Program-made: the position numbers and the translations under genes
The notes under the pieces: generated by a model
What the model was told of the DNA's origin: nothing
What the model saw: the letters and a program-made list of their open reading frames with translations, nothing else
Database searches by the model: none
NCBI GenBank assembly: GCA_947505565.1
Contig: CANNLB010000076.1
Coordinates: forward strand, 1-8,106
DNA length: 8,106 bases
Reading direction: 5' to 3'
Source of the DNA: Acidobacteriota bacterium
Lineage (GTDB): Bacteria > Acidobacteriota > Terriglobia > Bryobacterales > Bryobacteraceae
Shown: in pieces, positions 1 through 5,336 of the stretch
How positions within the stretch are numbered: position 1 is the first letter of the stretch
Layout of the letters: each line of letters opens with the position of its first letter

Positions 1-258
1 CTGCCCGGCCCGCCACCAAGCGCCGGCCGCCAGAGCCAGCGTCAAAACAGCGAAACCGCCCACCGCCAAACCGTTTTCCTGCCCCAACACCACTCGCACA
101 GCAAAATAGACGAGCGATAACAGACCGAAGCCGACGGCAGGGGACAGCGCCAACCGAAGCGGGTCGTGCGCGCTCCAGTGCCGCGGTGCCGACCAAATGG
201 CGCGAACCGCACAGAAACCAGCCAGAACGCAAAGGAGAAGACCACCGAAACCGCCCAT
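1..258 (-). CDS. Polytopic membrane protein, N-terminal 86 codons (runs off left edge)
   Basis: The frame from the ATG at 258-256 stays open to base 1, so only the N-terminus is present and the protein continues beyond the window. The 86 visible residues are strongly hydrophobic. Likely membrane segments are at about residues 4-22 (starting GGFGGLLLCVLAGF), 36-57 (LALSPAVGFGLLSLVYFAVR) and 66-82 (LAVGGFAVLTLALAAGAWW), joined by short polar loops such as SAPRHWSAHDPLR. No catalytic motif is visible in this part. The start lies one base after the TAA of the upstream gene (260-262), so the two are probably translationally coupled. A GGGGG tract about ten bases upstream could help ribosome binding. 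Large integral-membrane glycosyltransferases and transporters often begin like this, but that is inference and the family is not recognised. Confidence 0.72.
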   Translation of the reverse strand, partial: MGGFGGLLLCVLAGFCAVRAIWSAPRHWSAHDPLRLALSPAVGFGLLSLVYFAVRVVLGQENGLAVGGFAVLTLALAAGAWWRAGQ

Positions 259-259
259 C

Positions 260-679
260 TTACTTCTGCCCCCATTTCTGATTCTCAAACACCGCCACGC
301 CGTTGCCAAACTCGCGAACCAACTTATATCCCTGATCGGCCATCGCCCCGGTCGTCACCATCACATGGAAGTTGGTGACCACGTAACGCTGGTTGGGCGA
401 GTTCACCACCACGATTGGGGCCAGCGCATACTGCGCCAGGTAGAATTCGGCCGTCGCATTCACCTCATCGGCGGCCGCCGCCGGATCGGTCATGTAACCG
501 ATTACACCTTTGTCCGGCAGTAACGATCGGACCGGCTGATACCGGGCCGTAAACTGCGTCACCCCATCAACAGGGGGGCGCTTAACGAAGAAGTCGGAGA
601 TCTGCTGAAAAAACTTCCCGATCGAGAGGAAGGAGACAAAGGCGACCAGCAAAACCGCCGCCACGGAACGAGGGGTCAT
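260..679 (-). CDS. Membrane-anchored hypothetical protein, 139 aa
   Basis: I do not recognise this family. Residues 6-21 form one hydrophobic helix (VAAVLLVAFVSFLSIG) that fits an uncleaved N-terminal anchor or a signal peptide. About 115 mostly soluble residues follow, probably outside the cytoplasm. Notable stretches are RYQPVRSLLPDKGVIGYMTD (about 47-66), YLAQYALAPIVVV (about 81-93) and a C-terminal KLVREFGNGVAVFE segment. A much longer frame is open upstream, but it would run through the preceding gene. The ATG at 679 is preferred because it has AGG six bases upstream and is directly followed by the hydrophobic helix. The gene follows the TIGR03437 gene by seven bases and precedes the polytopic membrane protein by one base. 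This suggests it works with that membrane protein, perhaps as a small periplasmic partner (inference). Confidence 0.75.
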   Translation of the reverse strand: MTPRSVAAVLLVAFVSFLSIGKFFQQISDFFVKRPPVDGVTQFTARYQPVRSLLPDKGVIGYMTDPAAAADEVNATAEFYLAQYALAPIVVVNSPNQRYVVTNFHVMVTTGAMADQGYKLVREFGNGVAVFENQKWGQK

Positions 680-683
680 CAGC

Positions 684-690
684 GACCTAT
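684..690 (-). promoter_or_regulatory. Ribosome binding site overlapping the upstream stop codon
   Basis: On the minus strand the TAG stop of the TIGR03437 gene (689-687) is part of the sequence TAGGTCGCTGATG. The AGG within it (688-686) lies six bases before the ATG of the 139-residue protein. The stop codon and the ribosome binding site therefore share bases, which suggests translational coupling. It also decides the start at 679. Confidence 0.55.
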
Positions 691-1490
691 TGTAACGCTG
701 CCGGCTGTGTATGCAGTCGCAATCCCTCCGGACTGACAAACTCCCCAATCGCGATCCGCAATTCGGGGTCCAACGGTAGCTCCTCAGGCAATCGAAGATT
801 GATTTGATAGAGGCCGGCAAAGCCCGGTGCGAGACCCGCGTAGAGCACCGCGCTCCCGGCAATCGGCACGTCGTTCAGCAGCACTCGGAACTGTCCGAGC
901 TTTTCGATCTGGGCCGGCGCGCGGGGCAGAATCAGATTCACCAGCCGAGGCACCGTCTGCCCCAAGCCAACGGCGTATACGATCAGGACCTGGCCCGGTT
1001 GCGCCGGGGCCGCCGGATCCACCAGACGACCGTCGGCATGGGTAGCAATCACGTATTTGGAATCCAGTGGAAACGCTCCCGGGGACACGTCCGCCACGTC
1101 GATGTCGACCTCCGGACCTGTCCGGCTGTCGAGCGTCAAAAGTAACTTGTGACGACCAACCCGCATCGATGGCGGTACTAGAAAGTTGACCTGCGACGGC
1201 GAGACGAACAGAATCGGCACCGAGATCGATCCGATCGAGATGCGAAGCCCCGTCCCGGCCAAAGCCGTCGGCAGGATATCCCCTCGCAAATCATCCGGCC
1301 CGATCGCCCGCGTTACGAAAGCCAGATTCTTTCCGTACATGGTCGCTAAACCGTTAGCCGCAATCGGCCCCGTCCGATTGGTCGCCGCGTCCACAATGCT
1401 TGCCGCAGTGTAAAACGGCAGATTCCCGAGCGGCGGCGTCTGACCGAAGAGCGCAGCGCAAACCGCCAACAGATGAATTCCGCGGAGCAT
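687..1490 (-). CDS. Exported TIGR03437 (Solibacter C-terminal domain) protein
   Basis: From the ATG at 1490 the product is 267 residues. It has a short signal peptide (MLRGIHLLAVCAALFG, then QTPP), and nearly all the rest is one TIGR03437 domain. Visible family features in order are an AASIVDAATN segment, ATMYGKNLA (the usual 'FG.NL' position), VPILFVSPSQVNFLVP, a SPGAFPLDSKYVIATHADG stretch, PAQPGQVLIVYAVGLGQT, and YAGLAPGFAGLYQINLRLP near the end. The domain is a predicted beta-rich, IPT/TIG-like module of unknown function, and this protein lacks the N-terminal module of its two neighbours. Two in-frame starts lie further upstream: ATG at 1544 gives 285 residues and ATG at 1523 gives 278. 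Neither has a clear ribosome binding site, and the extra residues are mostly encoded by a perfect stem-loop, so I prefer 1490. The start is uncertain, and 1490 also lacks a good ribosome binding site. Confidence 0.85.
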   Translation of the reverse strand: MLRGIHLLAVCAALFGQTPPLGNLPFYTAASIVDAATNRTGPIAANGLATMYGKNLAFVTRAIGPDDLRGDILPTALAGTGLRISIGSISVPILFVSPSQVNFLVPPSMRVGRHKLLLTLDSRTGPEVDIDVADVSPGAFPLDSKYVIATHADGRLVDPAAPAQPGQVLIVYAVGLGQTVPRLVNLILPRAPAQIEKLGQFRVLLNDVPIAGSAVLYAGLAPGFAGLYQINLRLPEELPLDPELRIAIGEFVSPEGLRLHTQPAALQ

Positions 1491-1491
1491 A

Positions 1492-1526
1492 AAGATGGGG
1501 ATAGACTTGGCGTCTATCCCCATCTT
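1492..1526. repeat. Perfect 15-bp inverted repeat with 5-base loop (RNA stem-loop)
   Basis: The arm AAGATGGGGATAGAC (1492-1506) is followed by the loop TTGGC and the exact reverse complement GTCTATCCCCATCTT (1512-1526). It lies between the stop of the second anchor-V gene and the preferred start of the TIGR03437-only gene, ending one base before that ATG. Read in the minus direction the stem is followed only by a weak U-rich stretch (UCUUUAU), so it is not a textbook intrinsic terminator. It could be a partial terminator, an mRNA-stabilising 3' hairpin, or a structure that limits translation of the downstream gene. If the upstream start at 1523 or 1544 were used, the repeat would be inside coding sequence. 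Confidence 0.8.
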
Positions 1527-1558
1527 ACGCGCTGCGCAAGACATCCAATGTTAGGAAT

Positions 1559-2911
1559 TTACTGAACCGGAACCAGCCCGCCCGCCGTCTGCGTGCTCAC
1601 GCCGCCCATGGTGGCGACGATGGCAACGTTGCCCGGGGTAGCGCTCATCGGAATCCGAATATTGAACTGGTAGACGCCGCTGATCAAACCGGGTGCCAAA
1701 CCAGCGTAGAGGATGTCCCCTGCCGCCAGCATCGTACCGCCCACGCTGATCGTAATCGGATCCCGCAGACGAGCCTCGCCGCTCGGAATCTCGCCCGCCT
1801 GGAAGACTGGTTCGGTGAAGCCGAAGCCGGTTCCGTACAAGGTGATGACATCACCGCGGCGAGCCGCCACGCCGCCAGGAATCACCGCGGGATCCGCAAT
1901 CACCCTACCGTCGGCGGTCCTCGCCGCAATCGAACGATTGGAGAACGTAAACCAACCCGGCGAGTACTGCGCGATCGTCACTGTGCCCTGATCCGACCGC
2001 AGTTCATTCGGCCGACCCGGGTTCAGGATGATGAACACCGGTAGCGGACCCGTCTGGGTGATCGTCGGGACCTGGAAGTTAATCTGGTCCGACTGGACGT
2101 AGCTAATCGGAGCACGGCGACCGCCGATCTCGACCGCGACGCAGGCCAATTGCATGGGGAAAGCACCGTTGACGAAGTCGCCCGTGCCAGCCGCCCGGGA
2201 GCGCCCCGCCACTTCAAAATCCGAGCCAAAAACGCTAGCAAAGGCATTAGGAGCCAGCGTGGTGCTGAACGAGCCAGCATTGGCCAAGTTTCGCAGGGTG
2301 GGCCGACGTGCCAGGTTGCAGGCACCTTCCGCGGCGAGTTTCACGGTCGTCGTATAGATCCGATCATTCGCGTTACTGCCCGTGCCGTCGGCGGCGTTAC
2401 CAGCGACGAAGAGAGTGATTTCGCCCACTTCATTCGCCGGCGGCGTCCATTCAACGTCCCAAGTCACACTACCGGTAGTGCCATTGCGGGTCGACTCGAC
2501 GTTGTGGGTGGCGAACTCGCGCGATCCACCGCAGGGAGCCGTGCCGGTGGGGTCGCAGCTCACCGCGACGCTAGCGGTGGGCGTAAAGCTGCCAGCCATC
2601 CGAGTCGTGTCGCTGGTTGGGCGGGCGGTGAGCTGGAAGCCCCACCGACGCGCTTCCGGATGCTCGAGGCGAACTCGAATCGTCTGCTTCACGCCCGGTC
2701 GGTAAGTCATGGCGTCCAGGAGCAGCGATAGTCTTCCGCTCGAGTCGGAATTCGCCGCTGCTGGCCGATGACAGGCCGCGCAGTCTCTACCGCCCATGTC
2801 GGTCGGGACGCCAGCCGAAGGCACCGGTGCCCCGCCGCTACGGCCCATCAGTACGGTGGCGGACAATAGCGTCGCCACGCACACTACTAGCGTATGCATC
2901 ATTCGATTCAT
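1559..2911 (-). CDS. Exported anchor-V (Reeler-like) / TIGR03437 protein with CXXCH motif
   Basis: The product is 450 residues. A Sec signal peptide covers about residues 1-24 (hydrophobic TLVVCVATLLSATVLM). The N-terminal module (about 38-192) resembles the bacterial 'choice-of-anchor V' domain related to Reeler. It has C44-A-A-C47-H48, the W-G-F-Q-L-T-A core at about 90-96, a second cysteine pair (C119, C127), H136 and a final AGNAADGTGSNANDRIYTT stretch. The C-terminal half (about 196-450) is a TIGR03437 domain, with SVFGSDFEVA, INFQVPTITQTGPLPV, GDVITLYGTGFGFTEPV and YAGLAPGLISGVYQFNIRIP. CXXCH is the canonical covalent heme c motif, but heme binding is not shown. An in-frame GTG at 2923 lies upstream. 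The ATG at 2911 is chosen because GGAG lies six bases before it. The gene follows its paralogue by 29 bases and both are probably co-transcribed. Confidence 0.88.
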   Translation of the reverse strand: MNRMMHTLVVCVATLLSATVLMGRSGGAPVPSAGVPTDMGGRDCAACHRPAAANSDSSGRLSLLLDAMTYRPGVKQTIRVRLEHPEARRWGFQLTARPTSDTTRMAGSFTPTASVAVSCDPTGTAPCGGSREFATHNVESTRNGTTGSVTWDVEWTPPANEVGEITLFVAGNAADGTGSNANDRIYTTTVKLAAEGACNLARRPTLRNLANAGSFSTTLAPNAFASVFGSDFEVAGRSRAAGTGDFVNGAFPMQLACVAVEIGGRRAPISYVQSDQINFQVPTITQTGPLPVFIILNPGRPNELRSDQGTVTIAQYSPGWFTFSNRSIAARTADGRVIADPAVIPGGVAARRGDVITLYGTGFGFTEPVFQAGEIPSGEARLRDPITISVGGTMLAAGDILYAGLAPGLISGVYQFNIRIPMSATPGNVAIVATMGGVSTQTAGGLVPVQ

Positions 2912-2923
2912 TGAGTTCTCCAC
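2912..2923 (-). promoter_or_regulatory. Shine-Dalgarno GGAG deciding the start at 2911
   Basis: On the minus strand the sequence GTGGAGAACTCAATG puts GGAG (2921-2918) six bases before the ATG at 2911. The alternative GTG start at 2923 overlaps this ribosome binding site and has only CTAACCCTCA upstream, without a purine-rich motif. The ATG is therefore the better start. Confidence 0.7.
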
Positions 2924-2940
2924 TGAGGGTTAGTTTTGAG

Positions 2941-4287
2941 TTACCGTTTTATCGCTAGCTGAACGTCAGTCTGGATCTGCTGCCCATTGAGGAGCATCTC
3001 GATCGGGTGATTGCCATCCGGCAGATTCGGCACTGTTACGTTGAACTGATAAAGACCGGATCCAGATAATCCGGCAAAGGAAGGGGTGACATCCATCCCG
3101 CCGATTCGCACTCGCAAGCTAGCAGCATCCGTCAGCGGAGCCGCCCCACTGAAGACACGACCCGGAGTGACCGCTGGAGTTGTCGGCCCGAAGCCCGTTC
3201 CGAAGAGAAGGACGATGTCGCCAGGCTTAGCCGGTTCGGTCGTTACGCCAGGGAACAGATCCGCTGGAGCAATGAACCGCCCGTCGGGGGTGCGGACGGC
3301 CGCCGGGAAGCGGATCGGCGTCTGGGTAAAGAGGAATAAACCCGGAGCCTCGCGTTGCACATTCGCCATCACCGTTTCGCTCGCACCAGCGGGCGTCGTG
3401 ACTACCACCGGAACCATCCCGGTTCGTGTCAGAGCCGGAGCCTGCACGTTGATCTGATTGGCGCTGATGAAGTTCATCGAAGCGGGCAGCCCGTCGATGG
3501 TCACCCGAACGTTATCGATCGCGGTGGGGAAGTTGCCACTCGCGTCAATCAAGCCGTCCCAGGTCTTCAAGCCTGGAGCGAAGTTCGATCCAAAAATTGT
3601 CGTCCAGGAGCCGGAGACGACGCCCGCGGCGAAGCTCGCGCCGTTGACGACACCGCCTGTCGCGGTAATCGCCGGGCGAGGCGTGCCGGAAGCAGCCGGG
3701 GTTAGGGTCACGCTGGTGGTGTAGATCTTATCGCCGCTCTCCTGCCCGTTGCCGTTAGCCGCATTCGCGGCGACGAAAATCTTCACTGGGCCCACGTCGG
3801 TGGCCGGGGCGGTCCAATCAAACTCGAACCGTCCACTCGTGTTGTTCGAGTTCCCGTGGGAGATGAATTCGAGTGGTGCCGCGGCGCGACAGCCCGCCGC
3901 CGGGCGCTCAGAACCGTCTTGACAGAGAATGAGGTCAGGTGCGATCGCCGTAAAAGTGCCGGCTTGGCCGTTCGGTTCGTTCGAACCGAGCCTTGCCGTG
4001 GCTTGGTAGCCATAGCGACGAGTCGTGCTATCGCCGGTGATGACCACCGCGATGCGCTGCTTTTGGCCGGGTGTATAGGTCAGCCCGCCAGGCAGTTGCA
4101 GCACGACCCTGCCGGTTCCGCCATTCACCGCCGTTCCAATGTGACAACCGGATCGGGCGCAAGTCGAGTCGCCCGGCGCGCCGGTGAAGCGCGGGTCGGG
4201 ACCTGCGGCATTGGCGAAAAGGAGGATTGGAAGCGTTAGGAGAACGACACAGCGCTTGGCGATTTTGAGGAGGAGGTCTTTAGTCAT
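2941..4287 (-). CDS. Exported anchor-V (Reeler-like) / TIGR03437 protein with CX4CH motif
   Basis: The product is 448 residues from the ATG at 4287. A signal peptide (about 1-28) has a basic start, the hydrophobic core VVLLTLPILLF and a likely cleavage near ANAA. The anchor-V-like module spans about 29-196. It contains FTGAPGDSTC, with C43-X4-C48-H49, RRYGYQATARLG (about 90-101), a second cysteine pair (C122, C133), H144, DWTAPATDVG and FVAANAANGNGQESGDKIYT. A TIGR03437 domain fills residues 207-448, with NGASFAAG, TIFGSNFAPG, INVQAPAL, PGDIVLLFGTGFGPT and SGLYQFNVTVP. It is a paralogue of the next gene, probably from tandem duplication. An in-frame ATG at 4308 would add seven residues, but it has no clear ribosome binding site, whereas AAAAGG lies four bases before 4287. 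The gene starts about 71 bases after the mutY stop on the same strand. Its likely location is the periplasm or cell surface; the function is unknown. Confidence 0.88.
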   Translation of the reverse strand: MTKDLLLKIAKRCVVLLTLPILLFANAAGPDPRFTGAPGDSTCARSGCHIGTAVNGGTGRVVLQLPGGLTYTPGQKQRIAVVITGDSTTRRYGYQATARLGSNEPNGQAGTFTAIAPDLILCQDGSERPAAGCRAAAPLEFISHGNSNNTSGRFEFDWTAPATDVGPVKIFVAANAANGNGQESGDKIYTTSVTLTPAASGTPRPAITATGGVVNGASFAAGVVSGSWTTIFGSNFAPGLKTWDGLIDASGNFPTAIDNVRVTIDGLPASMNFISANQINVQAPALTRTGMVPVVVTTPAGASETVMANVQREAPGLFLFTQTPIRFPAAVRTPDGRFIAPADLFPGVTTEPAKPGDIVLLFGTGFGPTTPAVTPGRVFSGAAPLTDAASLRVRIGGMDVTPSFAGLSGSGLYQFNVTVPNLPDGNHPIEMLLNGQQIQTDVQLAIKR

Positions 4288-4297
4288 GATGCCTTTT
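4288..4297 (-). promoter_or_regulatory. Probable ribosome binding site AAAAGG for the start at 4287
   Basis: On the minus strand AAAAGG (4297-4292) stands four bases upstream of the ATG at 4287. The spacing is slightly short. The alternative start at 4308 has only a weak GAG about eleven bases upstream, so the later start is favoured. No convincing -35/-10 promoter was seen in the gap between mutY and this gene. Confidence 0.4.
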
Positions 4298-4358
4298 AAC
4301 CCGGACATGTATCAGTCTACTCGATCTTTTGCCGAGAACTGATTACCCGGTAAAAAGT

Positions 4359-5336
4359 TCACAATTGGGTCAGCGTGGCTAAGGCTTTGCGCGTAGCAGT
4401 ACTAAGAGGAAGGGTGGAAAGGCGATCGGGAGAGACCCATTCGAGCGGAGAGGGGACGCGGTGGACGGAGGCTTGGAGTACCTGAAAGGTGTAGATGTGA
4501 TTGGTGATGCTGTGCTTGAAGATATGGAGCGCTCGCCCTATTTTCGCGGTCGGCAGCTGATGCGGTTCGGGAAGTTCCCAGAACCCTGACAGGATCGCCG
4601 CATCCGGAGGTCGTTGCCAGAGGAGAATGTTTCCGTTCTTTATGACTACCAGGAGCGAGCGCTGCACGCGACGAATGACCGTTTTGCGCAGTTTGATTGG
4701 CAATTCACGGGCCAAACCCTTTTGGTGAGCCTGGCACCACTTAGCGAGGGGGCATCTGGCGCATTGCGGGTCTTTAGGGGTGCAGATGGTGGCACCCAAC
4801 TCCATCACGGCTTGGTTGTGTCGGGATGGCTCGGCTGGATTGAGGAAGGCATCGGCGACGATTTGGACGCGCGATTTGGAGGGCACGGGCTCGGCAAGGA
4901 AGCGAGCGAGGACGCGAACGACGTTGCCGTCGACGACGGCGTGGGGTAGATCGTAGGCGATGGAGGCGACGGCGGCGGCGGTATAGTCGCCGATGCCGGG
5001 TAGGGTGCGGAGGGTCGCGTGATCGCGGGGGAAGGCGCCGAGCGCGACGATGGTCTGGGCGGCAGCTTGGAGGTTTCGCGCTCGGGAGTAGTAACCGAGT
5101 CCGGCCCACGCCGACAGAAGTTCTGGTTCGGGAGCTTGCGCCAAAGCATCCACAGTTGGGTAGAGGGCGAGGAACCGTTCATAATAGGGAATTACGGCCG
5201 CCACGCGGGTTTGCTGGAGCATGATTTCTGAAATCCAGATTGCATAGGGGTCTCGGGTTCGGCGCCAAGGCAGATCTCGTTTGAAGATTTCGTACCAGGC
5301 GGCCAGAGCGGCGCGCGCGACGGGGAGTTCAGTCAT
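4359..5336 (-). CDS. mutY: A/G-specific adenine glycosylase MutY
   Basis: The 325-residue product removes adenine mispaired with 8-oxoguanine or guanine in base excision repair, preventing G:C to T:A mutations. The helix-hairpin-helix glycosylase domain is intact. It has LPWRRTRDPYAIWISEIMLQ with catalytic E37, GLGYYSRARNL (Y82 is the usual wedge/intercalating position), the hairpin LPGIGDYTAA (about 112-121) and VVDGNVVRV with catalytic D136. The [4Fe-4S] cysteines C185-X6-C192-X2-C195-X5-C201 are all present. Residues from about 228 form the NUDIX-like C-terminal domain that recognises 8-oxoguanine. Its usual FSH loop reads I-T-N-H, so the histidine is kept and the serine is replaced. The length is slightly below the E. 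coli protein (350). An in-frame TAG two codons upstream (5342-5340) makes the ATG at 5336 the earliest possible start. No good ribosome binding site precedes it. It is divergent from uvrA. Confidence 0.96.
   Translation of the reverse strand: MTELPVARAALAAWYEIFKRDLPWRRTRDPYAIWISEIMLQQTRVAAVIPYYERFLALYPTVDALAQAPEPELLSAWAGLGYYSRARNLQAAAQTIVALGAFPRDHATLRTLPGIGDYTAAAVASIAYDLPHAVVDGNVVRVLARFLAEPVPSKSRVQIVADAFLNPAEPSRHNQAVMELGATICTPKDPQCARCPLAKWCQAHQKGLARELPIKLRKTVIRRVQRSLLVVIKNGNILLWQRPPDAAILSGFWELPEPHQLPTAKIGRALHIFKHSITNHIYTFQVLQASVHRVPSPLEWVSPDRLSTLPLSTATRKALATLTQL
5322..5335 (+). promoter_or_regulatory. Ribosome binding site GGGGAG for the uvrA TTG start
   Basis: GGGGAG (5322-5327) lies eight bases before TTG at 5336 and is the best ribosome binding site near the uvrA N-terminus. 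It lies inside the first codons of mutY on the opposite strand. The in-frame GTG at 5378 and ATG at 5396 have weaker upstream signals. There is no ATG or GTG in frame between the stop at 5282 and the TTG. Confidence 0.6.

Noticed and set aside
42..275. Alternative 77-residue minus-strand frame in the left-edge region.
   Set aside because: It overlaps, in another frame, the hydrophobic partial gene that starts at 258 and stays open to the edge; the latter has membrane-protein composition and operon spacing.
680..862. Extension of the 139-residue protein to a 200-residue frame starting at 862.
   Set aside because: The extra 61 residues lie within the 3' end of the TIGR03437 gene, are arginine/cysteine-rich without protein-like character, and would precede the evident hydrophobic N-terminus.
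2150..2731. Plus-strand frame of 193 codons opposite the second anchor-V gene.
   Set aside because: No domain, no ribosome binding site and an arginine/glycine/serine-rich shadow composition; the minus-strand frame has clear signal peptide and domain motifs.
1559..4287. Possible new defence, toxin-antitoxin or secretion system formed by the exported proteins.
   Set aside because: No nuclease, ATPase, pore, protease or secretion component is encoded alongside; only surface or periplasmic proteins with unassigned domains are visible.
4343..4353. Odd palindrome TTACCCGGTAA just after the mutY stop, considered as an operator or terminator.
   Set aside because: Five-base arms around one base are too short for a hairpin and likely by chance, there is no second copy nearby, and no promoter elements were found around it.
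4288..4358. Possible separate promoter for the anchor-V genes in the gap after mutY.
   Set aside because: TTTACC and TTGTGA can be read as weak -35 boxes on the minus strand, but no acceptable -10 box lies 16-18 bases downstream.
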